Below are positions 44,320 through 53,548 of a DNA stretch of 64,000 nucleotides, in pieces; within the stretch, counting starts at the first letter, position 1; every line of letters begins with the position of its first letter. The stretch covers positions 1 through 64,000 of the forward strand of contig NZ_SISF01000033.1 of NCBI RefSeq assembly GCF_004310285.1, written 5' to 3'. Under the pieces are notes generated by a model, which worked only from the letters and a program-made list of their open reading frames with translations, searched no databases and was not told where the DNA came from. Origin of the DNA: Agrobacterium cavarae. Lineage in GTDB: Bacteria > Pseudomonadota > Alphaproteobacteria > Rhizobiales > Rhizobiaceae. Position numbers and translations under genes: made by a program.

Positions 44320-44337
44320 CCGTCACATAACGTTCAT
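44320..44337 (+). promoter_or_regulatory. Weak PHO-box-like site before the ABC operon
   Basis: CCGTCAC-ATAA-CGTTCAT has two mismatches per half against CTGTCAT-N4-CTGTCAT, 53 bases before the solute-binding-protein gene. A second such site, on the minus strand, lies at 44245-44262 (ACGTCAC-TTTT-TTGTCAT). Both are tentative. Confidence 0.3.
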
Positions 44338-44390
44338 GCAAGCCACGTACAGCGTCCGCCGACGCATGAGACACGAAGAGGAGAACTAAA

Positions 44391-45497
44391 GTGATCTCGC
44401 ACAGCCGCCGACTGCTTTCGCTTACCACCGCAATCGTGCTTGCCACCACGGCAATCGCCACGGCAGCACCAAGCGAAGAACTCATCGCAGCTGCCAAGAA
44501 AGAAGGCATGCTGACGACCATCGCCCTGCCGCACGACTGGTGTGGATACGGCGACGTCATCGCGTCTTTCAAGGCTAAGTACCCGGAAATTCAGGTGAAC
44601 GAGCTGAACCCAGACGCGGGCTCGGCCGACGAAATCGAAGCCATCAAGGCCAACAAGGACAACAAGGGCCCGCAGGCGCCTGACGTGATCGACGTTGGTC
44701 TGGCCTTCGGTCCGCAGGCAAAGAAGGAAGGCCTTCTGCAGCCTTACAAGGTCTCCACCTGGGACGAAATTCCAGACAACGTCAAGGATGCCGAAGGCTA
44801 CTGGTACGGCGACTATTACGGCGTCATGTCCTTCTTCGTGAACAAGGACCTCGTCAGCAATTCGCCGAAGGACTGGTCTGATCTTCTGAAGCCGGAATAT
44901 GCCGGCCAGGTCGCGCTTGCTGGCGACCCACGCGCCTCCAACCAGGCGATCCTCGGCGTTCTCGCCGCTGGCCTCTCCACGGGCGCCAAGGACGGCAAGG
45001 AAGCTGGCGAAGCCGGTCTGAAGTACTTCGCCGACCTCAACAAGGCTGGCAACTTCGTTCCCGTCATCGGCAAGGCCGGTACGCTGGCACAGGGTGCGAC
45101 ACCAATCGTGATCGCCTGGGACTACAACGCTCTCGGTTGGGCAAAGACGCTGAACGGCAACCCGCCGACCGAAGTCGTCGTTCCTGAAAAGGGTGTTCTG
45201 GCTGGCGTTTACGTGCAGGGCATCTCCGCCTATGCACCGCATCCGAATGCTGCGAAGCTGTGGATGGAGCACCTCTATTCCGACGACGGTCAGCTCGGCT
45301 GGCTGAAGGGCTTCTGCCATCCGATCCGCTTCAACGCGCTTGCCAAGGCCAACAAGATCCCGAAGGACCTTCTCGACGCCCTGCCTCCTCCGGCAGCCTA
45401 TGAAAAGGCCACCTTCCCGACGCTGGAAGATGTCGATGCCAACAAGGCAGCGGTTACCGGCGGCTGGGACAAGGTTGTCGGCGCGAACGTCAAGTAA
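44391..45497 (+). CDS. ABC transporter solute-binding protein
   Basis: The 368-residue periplasmic protein (signal MISHSRRLLSLTTAIVLATTAIATAA) belongs to the type 2 binding proteins of the polyamine/iron/phosphonate group: KKEGMLTTIALPHDWCGYGDVIASFKAKYPEI, GAKDGKEAGEAGLKYFADL, GATPIVIAWDYNALGWA. GTG start with GAGGAG upstream. The ligand is unknown. It heads a plus-strand operon with two permeases, an ATPase, a zinc ADH and a PP2C-like protein. Confidence 0.88.
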   Translation: MISHSRRLLSLTTAIVLATTAIATAAPSEELIAAAKKEGMLTTIALPHDWCGYGDVIASFKAKYPEIQVNELNPDAGSADEIEAIKANKDNKGPQAPDVIDVGLAFGPQAKKEGLLQPYKVSTWDEIPDNVKDAEGYWYGDYYGVMSFFVNKDLVSNSPKDWSDLLKPEYAGQVALAGDPRASNQAILGVLAAGLSTGAKDGKEAGEAGLKYFADLNKAGNFVPVIGKAGTLAQGATPIVIAWDYNALGWAKTLNGNPPTEVVVPEKGVLAGVYVQGISAYAPHPNAAKLWMEHLYSDDGQLGWLKGFCHPIRFNALAKANKIPKDLLDALPPPAAYEKATFPTLEDVDANKAAVTGGWDKVVGANVK

Positions 45498-45593
45498 GAC
45501 GTAAAGACCAATGGCCGCCCCGGCATGAAAACTCCGGGGCGGCCTGCTGCACATAAAGAACGAGACCGCGATGATCGCGGCATTGGGGACAGC

Positions 45594-46484
45594 ATGTCAT
45601 CAGCAGATACTGGCACAGCACTGCCGGTGAAACGGCGCTATCGGCCGAAGCTCGAATGGCTCGGCATTTTGCCTTTCGCCATTTTTGTCCTGCTTTTCCT
45701 GATCATGCCGACGATGAAGATCGTCATCGGCGCGTTTCAGAGCCCGGACGGCAGCTTCACCTTTGACAACATCATCGGGCTCTTCACGCCCTCCATTCTC
45801 GCGGCCTACTGGATATCGATCAAGATCAGCGTTGCCTCCGCAGCGCTTGGCTGTCTGATTGGTTTTGCCGTGGCCTCCGCCGTCGTGCTGGGCGGCTTGC
45901 CGCAGAAAATCCGCGCGCCGCTTTTGACCTTTTCCGGTGTTGCCTCGCAATTTGCAGGCGTGCCGCTCGCCTTCGCTTTCATCGCCACACTCGGCCCGGT
46001 CGGCCTGGTCACGCTGTTTCTCAAGACACAGCTCGGCATAGACCTGCGCGTGATGGGCTTCAATATTCTGTCCTTCTGGGGCCTGACGATTACCTATCTG
46101 TTCTTTCAGATCCCGCTGATGATCCTCATCATCACGCCGGCGCTCGACGGTCTCAAGCGCGAGTGGCGTGAGGCGGCCGAAATTCTCGGCGCCAGCGGCT
46201 GGCAATATTGGCGCATGGTGGCGTTTCCCATCCTGCTGCCATCGATCCTCGGCACCTTCTCGCTTCTCTTCGCCAACGCCTTCGGCGCCGTCGCAACCGC
46301 GATTGCGCTCACCGGCTCCTCGCTCAACATCGTTCCGATCCTGCTCTTCGCCCAGATCCGCGGTGACGTTCTCGGCAACCCCAATCTTGGCTATGCGCTG
46401 GCCTTCGGCATGATCGTCGTCACCTGTATCGCCAACACGCTGTACATCTGGATGCGCACGCGCAGTGAGAGGTGGTTGAAATGA
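45594..46484 (+). CDS. ABC transporter permease 1
   Basis: The 296-residue protein has about six membrane helices and the EAA loop EWREAAEILGASGWQYWRMVAFPILLPSI, the ATPase contact. GGGGAC precedes the ATG; the frame extends 23 codons further. The next permease overlaps its stop by four bases. Confidence 0.88.
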   Translation: MSSADTGTALPVKRRYRPKLEWLGILPFAIFVLLFLIMPTMKIVIGAFQSPDGSFTFDNIIGLFTPSILAAYWISIKISVASAALGCLIGFAVASAVVLGGLPQKIRAPLLTFSGVASQFAGVPLAFAFIATLGPVGLVTLFLKTQLGIDLRVMGFNILSFWGLTITYLFFQIPLMILIITPALDGLKREWREAAEILGASGWQYWRMVAFPILLPSILGTFSLLFANAFGAVATAIALTGSSLNIVPILLFAQIRGDVLGNPNLGYALAFGMIVVTCIANTLYIWMRTRSERWLK

Positions 46485-47263
46485 AGCGGATTTTTGCCTG
46501 GGGCGCCCTCCTTTTCGGCATCCTGTATTTCGCCCTGCCGCTGATCGGCATGACCAACTTCTCGCTGAAGATGCGGCGCGGTGTCTACTCCTTCGATGCC
46601 TATGCCGTGGTCTTAAGCGATCCGCGCTTTCAGGAGACCTTCACCTACTCGGTCATCATGGCGCTCGTCACCATCGTCTTCGGTGTGCTGCTGGTGGTGC
46701 CAACCGCCTATTGGGTACGGCTGAAACTGCCGACGCTGCGCCCCGTGATCGAATTCATCACGCTGTTGCCACTCGTCATCCCCGCCATCGTCATCGTCTT
46801 CGGCTATATCCGCCTTTACAACACCTCGAGCTGGCTGCCTCTGACGGGTACGACCTCCGGTACCAACCTGCTGTTGATGTTCGGTTACACGACGCTTGCG
46901 CTGCCTTATATGTACCGCGCCGTCGATACGGGTCTGCGTACCATCGATATCGGCACGCTGACCGAAGCAGCCCAGAGCCTCGGCGCTGGCTGGACCACCA
47001 TTCTTGCGCGGATCATTTTGCCGAACGTGCTGGTGGCTGTTCTTTCTGGCGCCTTCCTGACCTTTGCCATCGTCATCGGCGAGTTCACCATGGCAGCGCT
47101 TTTGAACCGACCGGCCTTCGGCCCCTATATGCAGCTTCTCGGCGCAAACAGAGCCTACGAGCCCGCTGCCCTTGCCGTCATCTCCTTCGGCATCACCTGG
47201 GGTTGCCTCGGTCTCATCCAACTCGTCTCCCGCTACCAGAAGGGCGCGCCTCCCAAGGCCTGA
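46481..47263 (+). CDS. ABC transporter permease 2
   Basis: The 260-residue protein has about six membrane helices and the EAA loop LTEAAQSLGAGWTTILARIILPNVLVAVLSG. It begins inside the stop of permease 1 (ATGA) and ends ten bases before the ATPase gene. The two permeases are of unequal sequence, so they should form a heterodimer. Confidence 0.88.
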   Translation: MKRIFAWGALLFGILYFALPLIGMTNFSLKMRRGVYSFDAYAVVLSDPRFQETFTYSVIMALVTIVFGVLLVVPTAYWVRLKLPTLRPVIEFITLLPLVIPAIVIVFGYIRLYNTSSWLPLTGTTSGTNLLLMFGYTTLALPYMYRAVDTGLRTIDIGTLTEAAQSLGAGWTTILARIILPNVLVAVLSGAFLTFAIVIGEFTMAALLNRPAFGPYMQLLGANRAYEPAALAVISFGITWGCLGLIQLVSRYQKGAPPKA

Positions 47264-47272
47264 GGATTTTAC

Positions 47273-48331
47273 ATGAGCTTTTTGACACTCACGCACATTA
47301 AGAAGTCCTTTGGTCCGGTGCAGGTCGTACATGACTTCAACATGGCCATCGAGAAGGGCGAATTCGTTTCCTTCCTCGGCCCATCCGGTTGCGGCAAGAC
47401 GACGGTCCTGCGCATGATCGCGGGCTTCGAGACGCCAAGCGATGGCGCCATCGTCATCAATGGCAAGGACCAGACGACACTTCGACCCAATCAGCGCAAT
47501 ATCGGTATGGTGTTCCAGGCATATGCGCTGTTTCCCAACATGAATGTCCGCGAAAACGTCGCCTTCGGCCTCAAGGTCGCGGGCAAGCCAAGGTCGGAAA
47601 TCGATGCGCGCGTCAAGGAAATGCTGGCGCTCATCCATCTTGAACATCTGGCAGACCGTTATCCCTTCCAGATGTCCGGCGGCCAGCAGCAGCGCGTTGC
47701 GCTGGCCCGCGCGCTGGCGCCAAAGCCGGAAGTCCTGCTTCTCGATGAACCGCTTTCCGCCCTCGACGCCAAGATCCGCGTGTCGCTTCGCGAGGAAATC
47801 CGTCAGATCCAGCGCAAACTCGGCATCACCACCATCTTCGTCACCCATGACCAGGAAGAAGCCCTGTCGATTTCCGACCGCATCGTGGTGATGAATGCCG
47901 GACGCGCCGACCAGATCGGCTCGCCCTTCGAGATCTACAACAACCCCGCCACCCGCTTCGTCGCCTCCTTCGTCGGCACGCTGAACCTGATCGATGCCAC
48001 CGTTGTCGATGCAACGACGAGCACGATTCTGATCGGCGATCAGAAAGTATCGCTGCAAAAACCGCTTGCAAAAGCCAATGGCGAAAAGGTCACCGTTGCG
48101 CTTCGTCCGGAAGCAGGATCGCTTGCAGAAAGCGCCAAGGGCGATGTCGCCATTTCCGGCGTCGTTACCTCAAGCCACTTCCTCGGCTCGGTCATCCGAA
48201 CCCGTATCGATGTCGGCGGCAGCGTGCTTTCCTTCGACATGTTCAACGATCCCGGCACGGCGCCACCTGCCATTGGCGAGCGGATCACGCTGCACTTTGC
48301 ATCAGAAGATTTGATGATTGTAGCAGAGTAG
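47273..48331 (+). CDS. ABC transporter ATPase
   Basis: The 352-residue protein has Walker A GPSGCGKTT, Q-loop MVFQAYALFPNMNVRENVAFGL, signature MSGGQQQRVALARALAPKPEVLLLDEPLSALD, and H-loop TIFVTHDQEEALSISDRI, then a C-terminal TOBE-like regulatory domain (VALRPEAGS). It is the energy unit of the CUT/polyamine-type importer formed with the upstream genes. Confidence 0.9.
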   Translation: MSFLTLTHIKKSFGPVQVVHDFNMAIEKGEFVSFLGPSGCGKTTVLRMIAGFETPSDGAIVINGKDQTTLRPNQRNIGMVFQAYALFPNMNVRENVAFGLKVAGKPRSEIDARVKEMLALIHLEHLADRYPFQMSGGQQQRVALARALAPKPEVLLLDEPLSALDAKIRVSLREEIRQIQRKLGITTIFVTHDQEEALSISDRIVVMNAGRADQIGSPFEIYNNPATRFVASFVGTLNLIDATVVDATTSTILIGDQKVSLQKPLAKANGEKVTVALRPEAGSLAESAKGDVAISGVVTSSHFLGSVIRTRIDVGGSVLSFDMFNDPGTAPPAIGERITLHFASEDLMIVAE

Positions 48332-48387
48332 CGCACTGTTTCGGGGCCGAAAAACCGGGTAACTCCGGGCCAGATCAGGAGGCACCT

Positions 48388-49431
48388 ATGCGCGCATTAT
48401 TCTACGAACGGTTTGGCGAAGCTCCGAAAATTGCGAGCCTGCCGGACCCTGAACCCACGCCGGGCGGCGTGGTGATTTCAGTCAAGGCAACCGGTCTGTG
48501 CCGCAGCGACTGGCACGGCTGGATGGGGCATGACAGCGACATCAACCTGCCCCATGTGCCGGGTCACGAATTCGCAGGCGTGATTTCCGCCGTTGGCAAG
48601 AATGTGATGCGCTTCAAGGTCGGTGACCGCGTCACCGTTCCCTTCGTCTCCGGCTGCGGTCACTGCCAGGAGTGCCGCTCTGGCAACCAGCAGGTCTGCG
48701 AAACGCAGTTTCAGCCGGGCTTTACCCATTGGGGCTCCTTCGCCGAATATGTCACAATCGACTATGCCGATCAGAATCTCGTCCATATGCCGGATGAGAT
48801 GAGCTTTGATACCGCGGCAAGCCTCGGCTGCCGTTTTGCCACCTCCTTCCGCGCCGTTGTCGATCAGGGTCGCCTGAAGGGTGGCGAGTGGCTCGCGGTT
48901 CACGGCTGCGGCGGTGTTGGCCTTTCCGCCATCATGATTGGCGCCGGTCTCGGCGCGCAGATCGTCGCGATCGATATTGCCGACGACAAGCTGGCGTTGG
49001 CCAAGGAACTCGGCGCCACCGTCACCATCAACAGCCGCAATGTTGCCGATGTGACCGAAGCGGTGCGCGATGCGACCGGCGGCGGCGCGCATGTCTCCGT
49101 CGATGCGCTCGGACACCCGCAAACCTGCTGCAACTCCATCAGCAACCTGCGACGCCGTGGTCGCCACGTCCAGGTGGGCCTGATGCTCGCCGATCATTCC
49201 ATGCCGCAGATCCCGATGGCACGCGTCATTGCCCACGAGCTCGAAATCTATGGCAGTCACGGCATGCAGGCCTGGCGCTATGACGATATGCTGGCGATGA
49301 TCCGCACCGGCAAGCTTTCGCCGCAAAAGCTTATCGGCAAACATATTTCGCTGACCGATGCCGTCACGGCGCTCCCCGCCATGGACAGCTTCAAGGATAG
49401 CGGCATCAGCATCATCAACCGCTTCGAGTGA
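48388..49431 (+). CDS. Zinc-dependent alcohol dehydrogenase family protein
   Basis: The 347-residue MDR enzyme has catalytic-zinc site residues in TGLCRSDWHGWMGH and GHEFAGVI, a structural zinc cluster CGHCQECRSGNQQVC, and the NAD fold GCGGVGLSAIMIGAGLGA. Its substrate is unknown; the operon link to an importer suggests it acts on the imported compound. The following PP2C-like gene begins five bases past its stop. Confidence 0.88.
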   Translation: MRALFYERFGEAPKIASLPDPEPTPGGVVISVKATGLCRSDWHGWMGHDSDINLPHVPGHEFAGVISAVGKNVMRFKVGDRVTVPFVSGCGHCQECRSGNQQVCETQFQPGFTHWGSFAEYVTIDYADQNLVHMPDEMSFDTAASLGCRFATSFRAVVDQGRLKGGEWLAVHGCGGVGLSAIMIGAGLGAQIVAIDIADDKLALAKELGATVTINSRNVADVTEAVRDATGGGAHVSVDALGHPQTCCNSISNLRRRGRHVQVGLMLADHSMPQIPMARVIAHELEIYGSHGMQAWRYDDMLAMIRTGKLSPQKLIGKHISLTDAVTALPAMDSFKDSGISIINRFE

Positions 49432-49436
49432 TACCC

Positions 49437-50297
49437 ATGCAGATTGACGTCATCGACAGCATCAGCGATCCCGGCAAGCCAGAGCGCGCCAACGAAGATC
49501 GTCTGGCGTGGAATGCCTCCAGCGCATTCGTCGTCGATGGCGCAACCGGCCTCGGCGACCAGCAGTTCATGACGGGTTTCGGCTCCGATGCCGCATGGAT
49601 TGCCGAGTTCGCGGCCAAGCGCCTGATGAGCGAGGTTACGCCTGAGGCTGATTTCGCAGACATCATTCGCCGCATCTCGCAAGATGCCAGGATCAGCTTC
49701 GAGGCCTTGGCCGGCGATCAGCCGCGCTACGCCTGGCCGGTCGCGGCACTCGCAGGCTTGCGCGTCACACCAAACGGACTGCAATTCGCAGGCCTCGGCG
49801 ATAGCGTCGCCTATATTCTTCACGATGATGGCCGCGAGGAAAGTCTGATGGCGCTACACGACGCCTTCGAGCGAGAGCAGGCCGCCGCCCGCGCCCATGT
49901 CGCGCGTCTGGGTGGCATTGGTGCTGCGGGCATGGCAACCAGCGATCCAAAGACGCTCGCCGACCTTCGGCGAAACCGCGAAAGACAGAACACGGCAGAC
50001 GGCACCGTCTGGTCCTTGAGCCTCGTTCCCGAAACGGCTGACCACATTGCCACCGCGACGATCGACATCGCCGGCGGCGCTACGGCCATTATCTGCTCCG
50101 ATGGTCTGGCCGATCTTGTCAGCCTTTACGGGCAATACACGCCGGGCTCCCTCATCCGCCGCGCCGTCACCGCAGGTTTGCCGAGCTTGATCAAGGAGCT
50201 TCGCCAATTGGAGCGGGAGATCGATCCAGAAGGGCTGAAATATCCGCGCCTTAAACAATCGGACGATACCACCGCCATCCTGTGCAGGATCAACTGA
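49437..50297 (+). CDS. PP2C-like phosphatase
   Basis: The 286-residue protein has the PP2C metal motifs PERANEDRLAWNASSAFVVDGATGLG and a C-terminal TAIICSDGLADL and SDDTTAI. It lacks any extra sensory or membrane domain. PP2C enzymes usually dephosphorylate Ser/Thr, but here the operon is a transport and oxidation operon, so it may act on a small phospho-compound; that is a guess. Starts at ATG 49437, with GTG 49428 as alternative. Confidence 0.75.
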   Translation: MQIDVIDSISDPGKPERANEDRLAWNASSAFVVDGATGLGDQQFMTGFGSDAAWIAEFAAKRLMSEVTPEADFADIIRRISQDARISFEALAGDQPRYAWPVAALAGLRVTPNGLQFAGLGDSVAYILHDDGREESLMALHDAFEREQAAARAHVARLGGIGAAGMATSDPKTLADLRRNRERQNTADGTVWSLSLVPETADHIATATIDIAGGATAIICSDGLADLVSLYGQYTPGSLIRRAVTAGLPSLIKELRQLEREIDPEGLKYPRLKQSDDTTAILCRIN

Positions 50298-50495
50298 AGC
50301 ATCGTCCGCGCAAAGGTGTGCAGCGGTTTTGCGATAACGACATGCGGTGAAAGGACCAACTCAAGCGCAAGGAGCGAATCTGGACGATTACGACGCGCGT
50401 TAAAAGAGCCTGTGACATCTGCCGACAAAAGACTTGAATTAGCGGCGGCTATACCGCATGGCACAGGGAACGATCTCTGAAAGAAGAAACCGCTC

Positions 50496-51830
50496 ATGTC
50501 TCCCACCACGACCCCGGTTCCCGCCCGCGCGCTGAATGCGCAGGATTACAGAACGCTTGGCCTCTCCGCCCTCGGCGGCGCGCTGGAATTCTACGACTTC
50601 ATCATCTTCGTCTTCTTCGCGACCGTGATCGGCCACCTCTTCTTTCCGCCGGACATGCCAGACTGGCTGGTGATGATCCAGACCTTCGGCATCTTCGCTG
50701 CTGGCTATCTTGTCCGTCCCATCGGCGGCATCATTCTGGCGCATTATGGCGACCGTTATGGCCGCAAGCGCGTCTTCGCCTTCTCGATCCTGCTGATGGC
50801 GCTTTCCACGCTCGGCATGGCGCTGATGCCGACCTATGCGACGATCGGCGTTGCAGCCCCGATCCTGCTCATCGTGCTGCGCATGCTCCAGGGTGCGGCC
50901 ATCGGCGGCGAGGTTCCCGGCGCCTGGACCTTCGTGTCTGAACACGTTCCCTTCCGCTATGTCGGCCTTGCCTGTGGTCTGCTGACCTCCGGCCTCTCCT
51001 TTGGCATCATGCTCGGCTCGCTCATCGCCTTTGCCATCAACACCATTTTCACGCCGGAAGACGTGTCTGGCTATGCCTGGCGTATCCCCTTCCTCATTGG
51101 CGGTATCTTCGGCCTGATCGCCGTCTATCTGCGCCGCTGGCTGGAAGAAACGCCGATCTTCACGCAGATGAAGAACTCCAAATCGCTCTCGGACAAGCTG
51201 CCGCTCAGCCTCGTCCTGAAGAACCATATGCGCGGTGTCGTGGTCTCGGCGCTGCTCACCTGGGTGCTGTCCGCGGCCATCGTCGTCACGACGCTGATGA
51301 CGGCAACATTCCTGCAGAAGCTTTACGGCTACACGCCGACGCAAGCACTGGCAGGCACGAGCTTCGGCACACTGTTCCTGATCTTCGGTGTGATCATCGC
51401 CGGCGCGCTGATCGACCGTATCGGCAGTGGCATCTTCTTCATGGGTGCCAGCATCTTCTTCGGCGTCGCCACCTTCACCTTTTACAGCTATGCCGGAACG
51501 TCGCTCACCACCATGTTTGCGCTTTATGCGGTGATGGGTCTCTCCGTCGGCATGGCGGGTGCGGTTCCCTATGTAATGGTCCGCGCCTTCCCGGCATCGG
51601 TCCGCTTCTCAGGCCTCTCCTTCGCCTATAACGTCTCCTACGCCGTCTTCGGCGGCTTGACGCCAATTGCGGTCAGCTCAGCGCTTGCGATCAACCCCAT
51701 GGCGCATGCCTGGTACCTGGTCTTCATCGCAGTGCTTGCCTTCTTCATCGGGCTTTATCTTCACCTTCGCGGCAGCGCCGTGGAAAGCCATGTAGGGGTG
51801 GAAGAACTGGCGACGCTTAAGGCACGCTAA
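50496..51830 (+). CDS. MHS-family MFS transporter
   Basis: The 444-residue protein has about twelve helices and metabolite:H+ symporter motifs: GALEFYDFIIFVFFA, GRPIGGI-like VRPIGGIILAHYGDRYGRKRVFAFSILLMALST, and RMLQGAAIGGEVPGAWTFVSEHVP. This family imports organic acids, proline or betaine-type compounds. It stands about 200 bases downstream of the PP2C-like gene, so may have its own promoter. No operator was seen in that gap. Confidence 0.85.
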   Translation: MSPTTTPVPARALNAQDYRTLGLSALGGALEFYDFIIFVFFATVIGHLFFPPDMPDWLVMIQTFGIFAAGYLVRPIGGIILAHYGDRYGRKRVFAFSILLMALSTLGMALMPTYATIGVAAPILLIVLRMLQGAAIGGEVPGAWTFVSEHVPFRYVGLACGLLTSGLSFGIMLGSLIAFAINTIFTPEDVSGYAWRIPFLIGGIFGLIAVYLRRWLEETPIFTQMKNSKSLSDKLPLSLVLKNHMRGVVVSALLTWVLSAAIVVTTLMTATFLQKLYGYTPTQALAGTSFGTLFLIFGVIIAGALIDRIGSGIFFMGASIFFGVATFTFYSYAGTSLTTMFALYAVMGLSVGMAGAVPYVMVRAFPASVRFSGLSFAYNVSYAVFGGLTPIAVSSALAINPMAHAWYLVFIAVLAFFIGLYLHLRGSAVESHVGVEELATLKAR

Positions 51831-51835
51831 CTACA

Positions 51836-51871
51836 CAAAAAAGGGAAGCGGCGCGCTTGGCGCCCTTCCCC
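51836..51871. terminator. Terminator after the MHS transporter gene
   Basis: GGGAAG and CTTCCC with GCGC/GCGC pairs form an imperfect hairpin, preceded by AAAAAA on the plus strand, so T-run on the minus strand. It separates convergent genes. Confidence 0.6.
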
Positions 51872-51876
51872 ACCAA

Positions 51877-52188
51877 TCATGCGGCAGCCGGAATCTTGAA
51901 AGCCGAGCCGAGCTTGTAGCCGATGAAGGCTGCCACCAGAATGATCCCTATCATCCAGAACAAGGGCTCGCCGGGCAGCACGATGCCATAGAAATCGACA
52001 TGGCTGTCCATCCTCTCTCCTTGCGAAATCATGGCATCGACCTGCGCAGGTGTCGGGGCACCGGCGATAGGCTGTCCGTCAAGCGTCGTCACGATATTGT
52101 ATCCCGGCAATCCGGTCAGCAGGAGACCGAAGAAGGCGAAGACGATCGTCGAGAAGACCGGAATAACCCCGTTTCGAATAAAGCGCAT
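51877..52188 (-). CDS. Small membrane protein, unknown function
   Basis: The 103-residue protein has two hydrophobic segments, VFSTIVFAFFGLLLTGLPGYN at the start and PLFWMIGIILVAAFIGYKLGSAF near the end, with a polar 40-residue loop between. GGGGGA precedes the ATG. No family is recognised. It is followed by a terminator and lies about 70 bases from the DUF502 gene. Confidence 0.6.
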   Translation of the reverse strand: MRFIRNGVIPVFSTIVFAFFGLLLTGLPGYNIVTTLDGQPIAGAPTPAQVDAMISQGERMDSHVDFYGIVLPGEPLFWMIGIILVAAFIGYKLGSAFKIPAAA

Positions 52189-52260
52189 ATCTTTCCCCCA
52201 AATGTTCGAGGCAACATTGAGGTAAATTCGTGATTCGATCCAGCCACGGGTGCAGGCAGG

Positions 52261-52932
52261 TCAGACGGGCGCAAGCGCCTTGGGCGGCTCGAAGTCGGGG
52301 GCGACCAGACCGCCGGAAATCAACAGCTTTGCGGCATCCTCCGGCGACATGTCGAGCATGATGATCTTGTCCTTCGGCACAAAAAGCAGAAAGCCCGCCG
52401 TCGGAACCGGCGTTGGCGGCAGGAACACCGCCACCATTTCCTGACCTAACTCATTGAAGCGGAAGGCAAGCTCGCCCTTGGCCTCGGATGCGACGAAGAC
52501 CATGGCCCAGGTGCCGGGCGACGGAAACTCGATCATGCCGACGCGCTTGAAGGAATTGGAATGCTCCTTCAGCACCGATTCAAACAGCTGCTTGATGCTC
52601 TTGTAGATCGGCCGCACCAGCGGCATGCGGTTGAGGATGGATTCGCCGACACCGACGATCCATTTGCCGATCAGATTGTTGCCGAGAAAACCGATGACCG
52701 TGATGCCGATGACGGCAATCAGCAGGCCGAAACCGGGAATGGCGACGTTGAAATATTCTTCCGGGTCGTACCGCGTCGGGATATACGGCTTCACCCAGCT
52801 ATCGGCCCATTGCAGAAAGGTCCATACCAGCCACATCGTGATCGTGACGGGCGCCAGAATGAGAACGCCGGTCAGAAAGCTGTTACGCAGGCGTGTCGCG
52901 AAGGAAATTCTGATTGGGTGATCCGTCATCAA
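52261..52932 (-). CDS. DUF502-family membrane protein
   Basis: The 223-residue protein has two membrane helices near the N-terminus (FLTGVLILAPVTITMWLVWTFL and IAVIGITVIGFLGNNLIG), then VPLVRPIYKSIKQLFESV-like motif and FVASEAKGELAFRFNE, VFLPPTPVPTAGFLLFVPKDKI. This is the DUF502 pattern, of unknown function. It is preceded by a short gap and followed by the 52189-52260 gap. Confidence 0.85.
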   Translation of the reverse strand: MMTDHPIRISFATRLRNSFLTGVLILAPVTITMWLVWTFLQWADSWVKPYIPTRYDPEEYFNVAIPGFGLLIAVIGITVIGFLGNNLIGKWIVGVGESILNRMPLVRPIYKSIKQLFESVLKEHSNSFKRVGMIEFPSPGTWAMVFVASEAKGELAFRFNELGQEMVAVFLPPTPVPTAGFLLFVPKDKIIMLDMSPEDAAKLLISGGLVAPDFEPPKALAPV

Positions 52933-53007
52933 CTCACTGAATGTTGGAGCATCTCCAGCCGAAGCATGATCGCTTTGGCGTCGGACAATGCGGCAGAACA
53001 GGGACCG

Positions 53008-53046
53008 AGAGCATTGAAGGTGGTCCCGTTATCACCGGAATGCTCT
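53008..53046 (-). terminator. Nested hairpin at the end of the glmS-GNAT operon
   Basis: On the minus strand AGAGCATT and AATGCTCT pair, with an inner GGTG/CACC stem, overlapping the GNAT stop. No T-run follows, so terminator function is uncertain; it may instead be an intergenic repeat. Confidence 0.4.
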
Positions 53047-53548
53047 AGGCGATGTCACCGAAGAATGCCTGATGATAACGGACAATGCCGGACGGCGTTC
53101 CGCCCTGCAAGGGCAGGATCATGAAATATTCGTCATCAATCCCCTCGGCCTTCAGTCGCTCATCGTGGTGAAAACCGAAGCGACGATAGTAGGCCGGATC
53201 GCCCATGACGACGCATCCGCTGGCATTCAGCTGGCGCAACGCGTCGAGGCCGCGATGAACGAGCGCCGAACCGACACCCCGCCCCTGCCATTCCGGCAAC
53301 ACGGAAAGCGGACCAAGGCCGAACCAGATGTCACTGCTTCCAGAAAGTCCGACAGGCGAAAAGCCGATATGGCCTGTGATCGCCCCGTCCTCCTCCGCAA
53401 CAAGCGAAACAGCGAGTGCACCGGCCCGCCGTAAGCGTTCGATGACGAGGTGCTCGTTATGGTCACTATAGGGAACATCCTGGAACGCCGCCTGCGTCAC
53501 GACGCCGATCGCGTCGAGATCGCCGAGCTGTTCCGGCCGGACAATCAT
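53045..53548 (-). CDS. GNAT N-acetyltransferase
   Basis: The 167-residue protein has the GNAT core: GPLSVLPEWQGRGVGSALVHRGLDAL (acetyl-CoA binding R/Q-x-x-G-x-G) and VVMGDPAYYRRFGFHHDERL. It is coupled by a four-base overlap to glmS, so it may act in amino-sugar metabolism, though the substrate is unknown. It ends at the hairpin 53008-53046. Confidence 0.85.
   Translation of the reverse strand: MIVRPEQLGDLDAIGVVTQAAFQDVPYSDHNEHLVIERLRRAGALAVSLVAEEDGAITGHIGFSPVGLSGSSDIWFGLGPLSVLPEWQGRGVGSALVHRGLDALRQLNASGCVVMGDPAYYRRFGFHHDERLKAEGIDDEYFMILPLQGGTPSGIVRYHQAFFGDIA

Noticed and set aside
46613..48058. Minus-strand open frame of about 480 codons over the ABC genes
   Set aside because: Antisense shadow; no protein family resemblance.
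48340..48362. TTTCGGGGCCGAAA inverted repeat after the ABC ATPase
   Set aside because: Two-base loop makes it a poor hairpin, and it lies just before the next operon gene; no clear role.
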